From Myxocyprinus asiaticus (lineage: Eukaryota; Chordata; Actinopteri; Cypriniformes; Catostomidae), in the NCBI RefSeq assembly GCF_019703515.2, contig NC_059368.1:35056735-35120734 (forward strand): a stretch of 64,000 nt of DNA, in the 5' to 3' direction. The notes below the pieces were generated by a model. That model saw only the letters and a program-made list of their open reading frames with translations, was not told the origin of the DNA and did not search any database. The first letter of the stretch is position 1. Every line of letters begins with the position of its first letter. Made by a program: the position numbers and the translations under genes. Shown in pieces: positions 13,495 to 23,588 of this stretch.

Positions 13495-14524
13495 TTAAAG
13501 GAATAGCTCACCCAAAAATGAATATTCTCTCATCATTTACCCACCCTCATACCATCCCATATGTGTATGACTTTTCTTCTTTTGCAGAACACAAACAAAG
13601 ATTTTTAGAACATTATCTCTTAACATTAGCTCTTTTGGTCCATACAATGCAAGTGAGAGAACTTTGAAGCAGCATAAAAGCAGCATAAAAGTAATCCATA
13701 TGACTTGAGTGGTTAAATCCACGACTTCAGAAGTGATATGATAGGTGTGGATGAGAAGCAGATCAATATTGAAGTCCTTTTTTAGTATAAATCTCCACTT
13801 TCGACCAGCCCTGCTATGCACGTTCACGGGAGGGCCGAGTTCTTGTTCTTTTGTTTTAGACGATTTGCATTCTTCATGCATATCACCCAGAAAAGAAAAG
13901 AAAGAAGGGAGGGATAAAGAAAAGGAAAAGAATATACAAATCATTGTGATGAGGAGGAGGATGTGGATGGGCCGTGAGGACGCACGCCCGGCGTTGAATT
14001 GTCCTAATCAGCCGGGAGGGGGATAAAGGTGAGCCGGAGGCGCCAGTTCGGGAGAGAGCGAGACACACGTGGCCGCTGTGTGTGTGTCTGTGCGTTTATG
14101 TTTCTTTAAGTTGATTTATGTCATTAAAGTTATGTTGACAGTTCTGCCGGTTCCCGCCTCCTCCTTGCCCATCCTGAACCCTGTTACGCTGGCGCCTCCA
14201 ACTCATCTTTATCTGTTCGAAAGTGGAGATTTCTAGTAAAAAATTATTTTAATATTGATCTGTTTCTAACCCACACATCATATCATGTCTGAATATGGAT
14301 TTATCCCCTGGAGTCATATGGATTACTTTTATACTGCCTTTATGTGCTTTTGGAGCTTCAAAGTTTTGGACACTGTTTACTTACATTGTATGGACCAAGA
14401 GAGATATGAGATATTTTCTAAAATTCTTTGTTTATGCTCTGCAGAACAAATAAAGTCATTCACATCTGGGATGGTATGAGGGTGAGTAAATGATGAGACA
14501 ATTTGCATTTTTTATAGTCCTATA
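13495..14524. repeat. TTAA-flanked palindromic MITE (family A) with insertion
   Basis: The left end starts at TTAA (13495-13498), then AGGAATAGCTCACCCAAAAA. The right half (about 14215-14524) is the inverted complement, including GGTATGAGGGTGAGTAAATG; its extreme end is eroded. The arms share phrases around CATATGACTTGAGTGG and GATAGGTGTGG. About 13870-14215 is foreign sequence. The open frames inside are arm translations. Confidence 0.8.
13870..14215. repeat. insertion within family A MITE
   Basis: This GC-richer segment interrupts the MITE. It includes GAGAGCGAGACACACGTGGC, GTCATTAAAGTTATGTTGAC and CCGGTTCCCGCCTCCTCCTTG, phrases I associate with a dispersed cyprinid retroelement fragment. 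The boundaries are approximate and no protein domain is visible. Confidence 0.5.
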
Positions 14525-16447
14525 AAAACAGAGAAAAATAATTTTCATTGTGTATTTGGCCTAAAATGGATGGCCTCTCTTTGGATTCTCCACAACAATG
14601 AATAACAAAATAAGTATATACTGTATATATATTGTATGATAATTTTTTTAATACTTTTTCTATTTATGCTATCTCAAGGTATTTTGGGTGATTATTAGGG
14701 CATTGATAGGTATTTGCTAGGGCATTACAAAATGGTTGCAACTTGCAAGATGCTTTCTTACTGGCCCCAGTTAAAAGAGACCATCCCCAAGTCTCTATGA
14801 CATCCTCATCACTAGATATATGTGCAGATCTTTTTTTAATTGGAAGTCTTTGGGATTTTTCGCTAAATTTTTTTATTTTTTTTTTTTTTTTTTTTTTTTG
14901 GCAAGCAGATAGAGATATTCTGAAATACATATGTTTTTTGAATAATGATTCTGTATTTGCTTGAACAGATACAATTTGTAAATATTCTAACTACCATCTT
15001 TTTTTTATTTTTTATTATTATTCAAAATTAAGGGATCACTGTATATCTACCGTAAAAGAGTAGTACCACCATTGATATATAGGTGCCATTATTTCCAGAT
15101 TAAATCCTACTTGAAAAAGCTTGTGTTTAGTGTGAAAAACAAGCCTGTGGTAATGTTCATGTTTATAATTAAAAGGGAGGTGCTGTACATCTAATGTCCC
15201 CTACAGGATCTTTTTTGACCCAAATGAAACAGCTGTTTGGAATTTTCTCCCAAAACAGAAGGGTTAATTTGTCCCTGCACAAAATCTAATGTGCCAAAAT
15301 AATATAAAGAAGCTACTCTTCTGTTATTTTGTGTTTTACAGAATACTTGTGTCTATCAGAATAGACCCTTAAATGAGCTCAAGGGAGACTTGTACTCACA
15401 AAAAGGGCACAGTAGCTGTTAATTTAATTTATTATCTCTTATGGACAGGTCAGAGCTTATCAATGTTGTTGTAAAACTCTGCTTTCATTCTGCTTCTGTA
15501 ATTCGGATGACTTTGTCTACACATAACTACAAGAATCTTATTATTTCCCCAAAATTAATTCCTGAAGATTGATCTTGTCTTGCCGGCCAATCGGTTTCTC
15601 ATTGGGGTCACGCCTCATTGGTGTGGGTTCCACCCCCTCCACTGAAACATCCTCGGCTGCAGAGAAATTAACAAACGTTTGACATTTGTTCCACGTCCCA
15701 TTGCTCAATAGCCAAGGCTAAGCACATGTTTAATCAACATTCATGTCCCCCAGGGAGCTCCATGCTGCTTGCATCATCACCCTCTGCCACATTACCAGCC
15801 TGTTCTCTGCACACCCTGGGATTCCAGGGCGGACAGTTGGCACACACGCAACGACTGAGGGTGAATCCACATGGGATTTTAATGTGGGGCTAAATATTGT
15901 CTTTTCAATCCTTACTGTATTGGAGAACAAACTACACCCGGGACCCATGTGGTTTGATTGAAACTCCAATGTTCTTCTGGAGCAAATGTCACTCGCATAT
16001 GAATGCCCTGGTCAGAGCCCATGCTGAGAACTGAGCATGATGGGACATGGTGTCCATACAGAAAGGCTGAACATTGCGAGATGTGAATAAGCAAATAGGT
16101 AGGGGACTTATAACTGTTGTCCCTCGCTACAGGGGCTACAGATAGACAGCAAGACACCGTGTGCAGATCGATCTTCAACATTTGGGTGATGCAAGATTCT
16201 GTCATTACAAAGCAGCCCCAAGAGTGAATGACAATGCTGCAACATAGATGACTGGAGACTGGGATCAAAGCTGTTCAAATTAAAATAAGCACCGTGGGAT
16301 GATTTTATGACCTGGGCTCATTAAGAACTTGGAGATTCCGGCAGTTTCCTGCTTCGTTTAAAGTAACAAAAGGTCCACTGAATCAATTTAGACTATCTTG
16401 GACACATATCAGAATGAATACCTACAAACACCTACAGTCTGAGATAA
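14525..16447. other. intergenic, no gene seen
   Basis: Contains a T-rich tract at about 14864-14899 and a degraded copy of the GGTTGCTAGGG-type repeat at about 14675-14740. Overlapping open frames on both strands at 15730-16268 have no domain or splice support. Confidence 0.5.
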
Positions 16448-16565
16448 AAGGAATAGTTCATCCAAAATTGAAAATTCTGTCATAATTTATTAGACCTCAT
16501 GTTGTTCCTTCACTTCCATTGTACACAAACATATTTTTTTCCATTGAACACATTTTAGGCCAACA
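16448..16565. repeat. family A MITE fragment
   Basis: GGAATAGTTCATCCAAAATT followed by AAAATTCTGTCATAATTTAT matches the left end of family A. The rest of the element is absent. Confidence 0.7.
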
Positions 16566-18059
16566 ATACTCCCACAAATGTCCCAACTAGCCTAACAGAT
16601 TTGTCTGAACGAACAATTTCATATTGAACAATCTTGCTTATTTGCAAGCTCCCAGCATGCATTGAAATTATATATATATATATTTTCTGATTTTATTTAT
16701 GCTGTTATTGTTGATTTGCCACTGTGTGCTGATGTTAGGAGCTCATCTTTTAACTTAATGAGGTTTGCTGATTCTCCCTGTTATTGAGGTTTGCGTTGAG
16801 CTCTATTGTATGTCTATGTCAAACTATTGTGCATGCTCTCTCTTCAGAGGCAAATATTGCAGTTAACTTCATGTAAGAGTAACTGATGAAAGTTCTCATA
16901 TTGCAAATTGATAGTGGCTGAACAAGAAATTAGTAGTTCTCTCAACAAGAATTTTTGCATTTAGTGAACAAATTCACATTGACTAAAAAAAGCAATGTTA
17001 CTGAGGACAATTATTAAGACTGTTGTTGAGAGAGCTCAAAAATCTCACTGTATCATGATGCCTTGATTTTTTTAAAGTTTGCAATTCTTTTTTTTTTTTT
17101 TTTTTTTTTTTACAGTGGTGTAGGTTCGTTGTTTGCATTTATAGTTCTGCGTTGGTGTGTCTACGTTGCTCTATGAGTGCATAGCTAAAATGCTAGTGTA
17201 TTGAGAGAAACATGATTTAATTTCTAAAATAACTGTACATTTCATAGATAAACAAAAGCAATGTTATTTGTGGATTCAAAAATATTCATTAAATTATTAT
17301 TGTATTAAACACCAGTTCATCAAAGTACGTGAACATGTTTAGATTTAGATGCATATTATTTGTTATGCATGTTGAGCATATAATGCACTTGATTCTTATA
17401 TAATTATAAATAAATATTTTGGCATAGTTTAACGCTGAAAAAAAATCATCCAATTAATAAGTACTTGCTTGACTTACACAAAACGCATTTTGTTTTAAAG
17501 CTTAGAAACTGGACTTTTCAATTCATAAATATGATATGACCAACTCTAAACAGGTGCTTATTCATTTGCTGACAAATTAGAAATGTTCCATTTTCATAAC
17601 TTATGAAATATGATAATTACAGCACACCATTCTGCCAATTTTGACAAAACATCAAATATCGTAAATGTTTCGAGTAGAATACAAATATATATTGAGTAAA
17701 AGCCCAGAAAAAAAAAAAGCCCAGAGTTAATAATTTGTAAACAGATGTGTCATTTTGTATTGTAACTTCATGAAACATTCACAGAGTATAAAAAGGTGCT
17801 CCCAATTGAAAAACAAGCCCAAATACAAAGTGATAGATGCATAGATCTTAAAATAATCTTGGAGAAAATGTGACGCTACCTCAGATATCTTTTTATCATC
17901 CTGGGACGGTCTCTGGTTACAAAGTGGACCAATCACAACTATTGTGGGCTGCGTTGACGCAATGCATGGTTACAGTTTTGGAGATGTGCACATTACCCTA
18001 CGACGCAGGTTCGACGCACAATTATAAATCAGCCTTAAAATTCTGCCTAGCATCCTTTG
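16566..18059. other. intergenic, no gene seen
   Basis: AT-rich with a T tract at about 17088-17112. No gene or RNA recognised. Confidence 0.5.
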
Positions 18060-18155
18060 TGTTCCAAAAAATAAAAATAGTCAAGGGTTTGGAACAACAA
18101 GAGGGTGAGTAAATGATGACAGAATTTGAGATTTTTGGGTGAACTGTCCATTTAA
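18060..18155. repeat. family A MITE fragment (right end)
   Basis: GAGGGTGAGTAAATGATGAC through TTTTTGGGTGAACTGTCCAT ends at TTAA (18152-18155), matching the right terminus of family A. Confidence 0.75.
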
Positions 18156-18784
18156 CAGGCACAAACACAAATGCACACACATGCAGAAAATTGTTCTTCG
18201 CTGCACAAGAACATATCCATACACACACACACTCACATACTGAGGACAGACTATGGTAATTCAGCTCTCCATGTGGAGAATTACATCAGTATGGGTGTGC
18301 AGTGCAGATCCTGTATAAGTGGATGTGCCAGTGGATGATGGATGACTGAGTAAATACCCAGCATCCCAAGAGCCCTGATAGAACCAGCCCAAACCCCCAT
18401 CCATCTGAGCCTGGTCCGCATCAACTCATTTGTCAAAGAAAACCATTTTCTGTGCAGCCGAGCAGCCAGTTTGGGGTTACCGCTCGCTCCCTTATTAAGA
18501 CCGAGGGGATACATGGACTGGAGGTCTCGTGCACTTCTCAGGAATTCCTTTCATGATTCTACTCAACACTTTTGTACGAAATTAGAAGATTTGCATTTTT
18601 GTTTAATCGGCAGACGTCCCTCAGTCCCTATTTATCAGTTTGCTTTAGCCACTTTGAAAATAATATAAGCTGCTTCTACTGTATGTTGCTTGTAGGTTGG
18701 AACAAAAGAGAAAAGGGGGAAAAGAGGATTAATATATATACTGTATGTATATACTGTATGTATATATATATATATATATAAGGT
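18156..18784. other. intergenic with TA-rich microsatellite
   Basis: No gene recognised. A TATA/TGTA-rich tract occupies about 18731-18780. Confidence 0.5.
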
Positions 18785-19892
18785 TACAGAGAGGCACTTG
18801 CAATGGAACTGAATGGTACCCATTTTTGGAGGGTTTAAAGGCAGAAATGTGAAGCTGATAATTTTATGAAAGCACTCAATTAATGATTCTATTAGAACTT
18901 GTTCATCATTTGAGCTGTAAAGCTGTTTAAATCGTCATTTTCTTGGCTGTTTTAGGGTTTATGGCGTAACATGTAAAACTGGCTATAACTTTACACAGAA
19001 AAGGTTAGTAAGTGATTTTATCACACTAAAATCATGTTAACGCATATTGTTTACATCTTTTGGCTATACTTTTGAAACATTGAGTATTTTAAGGTTTACA
19101 GATTGGCCCCCATTCACTTCCATTTTAAGTGTCTCACTGTAACTCAGATTTTTCATAAAAATAAAAAAGAAGAGCGACAAGTCAAAATTAATTTGTGTGG
19201 TAATCAATATAATGCCAGAAATGCTGTTGATAGAGCTTAAAGGAATAGTTCATCCAAAAAGGAAAATTCTCTTATCATTTATTCACCCTCATGCCATCCA
19301 AGATGTGTATGACTTTCTTTCTTCTGCTGAACACAAACAAAATTTTTTAGAATGTTTCAGCTCTGTAGGTTCATACAATACATGTGAATGGGTTCCAAAA
19401 TTTCAAAGCTCCACAAATCACATAAATAAGCATAAAAGTAATCCATAAGACTCCAGTGCTTAAATCAATGTCTTCAGAAGCGATATGATAGGTGTGGGTG
19501 AGAAACAGATCACCTTCACATTCTTCTTGTTTTTGGTTATTCAAATTATTCATGCATATCGCCACCTACTGAGAAGGGAGGAGAATAGCAAGCAAAAATA
19601 ACTTAAATATTGATCTGTTTCTCACCCACATCTGTCATCTCACTTCTGAAAGTATGGATTAAAGTTGTATGGATTACTTTTATGATGTCTTTATGTGCTT
19701 TTTGGATCTTCAAAATGTTGGCACCCATTCACTTGCTTTGTAGAAACCTACAGAGCTGAAATATTCTTCTAAAAATCTTTGTGTTCAGCAGAAGAAAGTC
19801 ATACACATCTGGGATGGCATGAGGTGAGAGAATTTTCATTTTTTGGGAGAACTATCCCTTTAACTTGCCTTGAACCCAGAATATTTCTTTAA
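18785..19892. repeat. family B MITE carrying a nested family A MITE
   Basis: The sequence 18785-19236 follows the interior and right arm of the family B copy at 44711-45216. It then breaks at TTAA and resumes at 19860 with TTAACTTG and a CCCAGAATATTTCTTTAA end at 19892. The far left terminus is missing. The interruption is the complete family A element at 19237-19863. Confidence 0.85.
19237..19863. repeat. complete family A MITE with TTAA target duplication
   Basis: TTAA at 19237-19240 and again at 19860-19863 flank an element starting AGGAATAGTTCATCCAAAAA and ending GAGAACTATCCCT. Its two halves are long imperfect inverted repeats. Removing the element and one TTAA restores the family B sequence GAGCTTAACTTG, so the TTAA is a target-site duplication, as expected for piggyBac-type transposition. 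It is non-coding. Confidence 0.9.
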
Positions 19893-20808
19893 TGCTAGTG
19901 TGTGGGCTGCTTGCCAGCAATGCTATGGCTATGCCATGAGGTTGCTAAGGTATTCCGAGTGGTTGGTAGGGCGTTAGGTGGCTGCTTATGGGCCCAAGTG
20001 AGAAAAGCCCATATTCAAATACCAAGTTAAGATAGGGTCCCTCCTTCGTATAGCACACTTCTCAAAAATCCATATCATGACTGAGCTATGCACGTCGGTT
20101 TAAGACTTGGCTTAAGGCATGTTTACATTTAGGCCTGTTTAGGCCAAGTAGGCTAATATGCTTGCATTACCAAGCATCACTAATGACATAACTGAAATTT
20201 ACATTTATAAATTAGTTGTACTGTATTTCAGTGTAATTACCCGTGAAGCAGGATCGATTGTTCTTGTTACAGTCTGTATGTATGCGGTCTTATCATAAAG
20301 CCCGGGTTTGTGTGAATGGTATTTAGGCACAGCTCGACACAAGCACAGAAAGAAACAAAGACTGAGAGCCGTCGTCATTAATCTTAGTCAGTGGCCGGTG
20401 CTGGCGCAATCTGCATGACCGGGGCAGTGACAAATGCCACTATGTGACTGCAGCGTCCAATCTCTCCAGCTTCATCTCCCGTTAATGTCACATCCATCAG
20501 GGCCGAGACGCTTGCGCCATGTCACAGAAAATTAAACTGCTTACAGATAAGGGATAATTGCATGGACATACGTGTGGTGATGGGCGGATTGCCCAAACTG
20601 TGCTCTTCTTGTGTGTTACTCCTTTGAAATATGCACACTTTTAAAAATTTAGAGTATATTCAAATGCGCTTTGTGTGATAACACCCTGAATATTAAAATG
20701 AAATCTTACAAACAGCAAATGACTTAACTTTAAAATTAAGCATTAAAATTAGCATTATTGTAGGCAATTTTGGATGTTACACAATTACAATTACACACAC
20801 ATATAAAG

Positions 20809-20842
<34 letters not shown>
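19893..20842. other. intergenic, no gene seen
   Basis: Begins with a GGTTGCTAAGG-type repeat remnant (19915-19985) and ends in a TA microsatellite (about 20810-20843). Nothing coding recognised. Confidence 0.5.
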
Positions 20843-20843
<1 letters not shown>

Positions 20844-21710
20844 ACACCGATCAACCACAACATTAAAACCACTTGCCTAATATTGTGTAGGTCCCCCTCA
20901 TGCCGCCAAAACAGCGTCAACCCGCATCTCAGAATAGCGTTATGAGATGCTATTCTTCTCACCACAATTGTACAGAGTGGTTATCTGAGTTACCGTAGAC
21001 TTTGTCAGTTTAAACCAGTCTGGCCATTCTCTGTTGACCTCTCTCATCAAAAGGGCATTTCCGTCCACAGAACTGCCGCTCACTGGATGTTTTTTGTTTT
21101 TGGCACCATTTGGAGTAAATTCTAGAGACTGTTGTGTGTGAAAATCGCAGGAGATCAGCAGTTACAGAAATACTCAAACCAGCCCATCTGGCACCAATAA
21201 TTATCCATGCGATTATCTAATTAGCCAATTGTGTGGCAGCAGAGCAGTGCATAAAATCATGCATATACAGGTTAGGAGCTTCAGTTAATGTTCACATCAA
21301 CCATCAGAATGGGGAAAAAATGTGATCTCAGTGATTTGGACCATGGCATGATTATTGATTCCAGACGGGCTGGTTTGAGTATTTCTGTAACTGCTGATCT
21401 CCTGGGATTTTCACGCACAACAGTCTCTAGAATTTACTCAGAATGGTGCCAAAAACAAAAACACATCCAGTGAGTGGCAGTTCTGCGGACGGAAATGCCT
21501 TGTTGATGAGAGAGGCCAACAGAGAATGGCCAGACGGGTTCGAACTAACAAAGTCTACGGTAACTCAGATAACCGCTCTGTACAATTGTGGTGAGAAGAA
21601 TATAATCTCAGAATGCTATTCTAAGATGCGGGTTGGTGCTGTTTTGTCGGCACGAGTGGGACCTACACAATATTAGGCTGGTGGTTTTAATGTTGTGGCT
21701 GATCGGTGTA
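20843..21710 (+). mobile_element. Tc1-like foldback element, copy 1
   Basis: The left end reads ACACCGATCAACCACAACAT and the right end is its near-perfect inverted complement, next to TA dinucleotides. The plus-strand open frame at 21288-21473 encodes a helix-turn-helix module (KKCDLSDLDHGMI, then SVTADLLGFSRTTVSRIYSEW) typical of the N-terminus of Tc1/mariner transposases. A second frame at 21443-21676 continues it (REANREWPD, VTQITALYNCGE), so the transposase is broken by a frameshift. The catalytic DDE domain is absent. The left arm (about 20845-21190) is an inverted copy of the right arm, including the HTH-coding part. It is therefore a defective, non-autonomous element. Confidence 0.9.
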
Positions 21711-23013
21711 TATGGATATCGTTATAAGCTAAAGTTAAAGCTATATTTATTTAAAACAAACCATTTCTGCATGTGACAGTGCAAGTTATGGACATTACAC
21801 AATAGCTCATTATACCCATTAATATTTTTAATATGTTATAAGACGGATAGTGTAAGTTAAATTATCCAATTTATTTAAACCCTATCCACCTTTTGCAGAA
21901 TGTTACTGTTACTCAGTAGCTGTTATAAAGTTACTCTGCCTTTCATGTTGTAATTCAGCACGCCACTGCTGCACACCACTGCCATCTAGAGTTAATTTAG
22001 TTGCCTCACTGTAAATAGAAATACAGTTTTCAATAGCCTCAAGGTTGTCTAGAAAAAAGAAACATACCTATATGAAGTCGTTGAAGAATAATAAAATAAT
22101 TTTGGAGAATAACATAAAAAAAAATTTAACTGTCCAGTTGCGGAACATAAATTCACGTAGATATGCACAAGTTACTACAATACTTCTGTGGCTACTTGGT
22201 ATTAGCCACCACTGCCATAAATTTTTTTTTTTTTTTTTTTTTAAAAAACCTTAACATTATTTTGACTTAATGAACAACAACCGAGTTACAAACAGATTCT
22301 GAGAGCTCCTGCACTGTTCGAAGGAGGTCCCATATTAATTTATTATGATTTGACAAATGTATTATTAACGTTAGTAGCCAAACCATATAATTTTGATGGA
22401 AACTACCATGGTTGATTGTCACCACTGGTTAGGTTATTATATACAAACGAATTCCAGATCTATTTACATATTGAGATATATTATTATTATTAATGTTATT
22501 ATATTAGTCATCATGATGTGTGATGCCACTGGAGGTCAGCAGTGTGTCTGAGCGCATAGGAACCAGCGATGGGAAAGAACCAACCGGAACAAATTGTTTC
22601 CTGACGTCCGTATTTATGTGACGGAACACTGTTTTTATCCGTTTTGGAACAGAAACGTATCCAAAAATTACTATAAATGTAACCATATTTATGGTGTGCT
22701 CATGATTTAACTTAACAGAATTTGTGGGGTAAGATTATTATTATTATTCAAATATAAATCAAAGTATAGTTTCATTTGTATCTTTGTTTCAGTGGAAAAA
22801 GTTATTAATATGAATAAGAATTCATATCACTTATCAACTGTATGTCATTTTATAAACGTATTACCAACAATTTTATCATTATTTATGGCTATTTTAATTG
22901 TGCTAGTGGAATAATTGTAAAAATGTTGACCATGTATAAGTCCTTCACTGATACATGTCAAAAAAGTATATTTGCATTTCCCTTTCATTTTGTTTAATGG
23001 TGTCTTCTGATTT
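21711..23013. other. intergenic, no gene seen
   Basis: AT-rich; T tract at about 22220-22243. No gene recognised. Confidence 0.5.
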
Positions 23014-23200
23014 AAATGTCCAGGATGCAGGAGATACAGGGGATTCGAAGAGTGTTTTCTTTTCTCACAGCCACGGCCAACCATCTGTGTCATGTTTGAC
23101 TGAATTTCACTCAAACCTTAAGCAGCATCATCTCGTTCACTCTGGGACGAGGCCCTTCGTCTGTTTAGAGTGCGAACAGTCAGCCATCAGGTTTTATTTT
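23014..23200 (+). pseudogene. C2H2 zinc-finger fragment
   Basis: One plus-strand frame reads FHSNLKQHHLVHSGTRPFVC followed by LEC. This is the helix, the HX3H pair, the inter-finger linker (SGTRPF, matching TGEKPY-type linkers) and the first CX2C of a next finger. The finger before the linker has no proper CX2C, and the next one runs into T-rich low-complexity sequence after about 23190. An AG at 23022-23023 follows a weak pyrimidine stretch and could be an old splice acceptor. This may be a decayed exon of a zinc-finger gene or a remnant of an upstream znf770 exon. Its helix does not match the PSKL type of znf770 fingers. Confidence 0.55.
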
Positions 23201-23588
23201 TTATTATTATTATTTTTATTTTATTTTTTATTTTTTATTTTTTGCTTCCACATGTAGCCTAGTTAACTTGCCTGAACTCAAGGGCTGACACTTTACATTG
23301 GACACTCTAAACTCAGTGACTCTGAGCAGGTTACATTTCCAGAGAACACTGATACGGCTAATTCCAGATTTGTGGCATAGAGGGCCAGAAATCTGGAATA
23401 ACTGCAAGTGGACAGTGTATGGTTGCTGCAAACAGCAAAGATGCTCTTACAACCATGTAACATGTGATGGAAAGGTTTTCTTTGAGAACCCCCCACATGA
23501 TAAAGGCAGTGTTGGAAAAAACATACACTTTTTACTTTTTGAAGACATGCTAAAGAATGGATGTAACATTGATCTTTCTTTGCAGTGC

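Noticed and set aside
13537..14068. Several open frames within the family A MITE
   Set aside because: They translate the palindromic arms and the insert; no protein domain.
15730..16268. Overlapping frames on both strands
   Set aside because: No domain, and both strands are open over the same interval, which is typical of chance.
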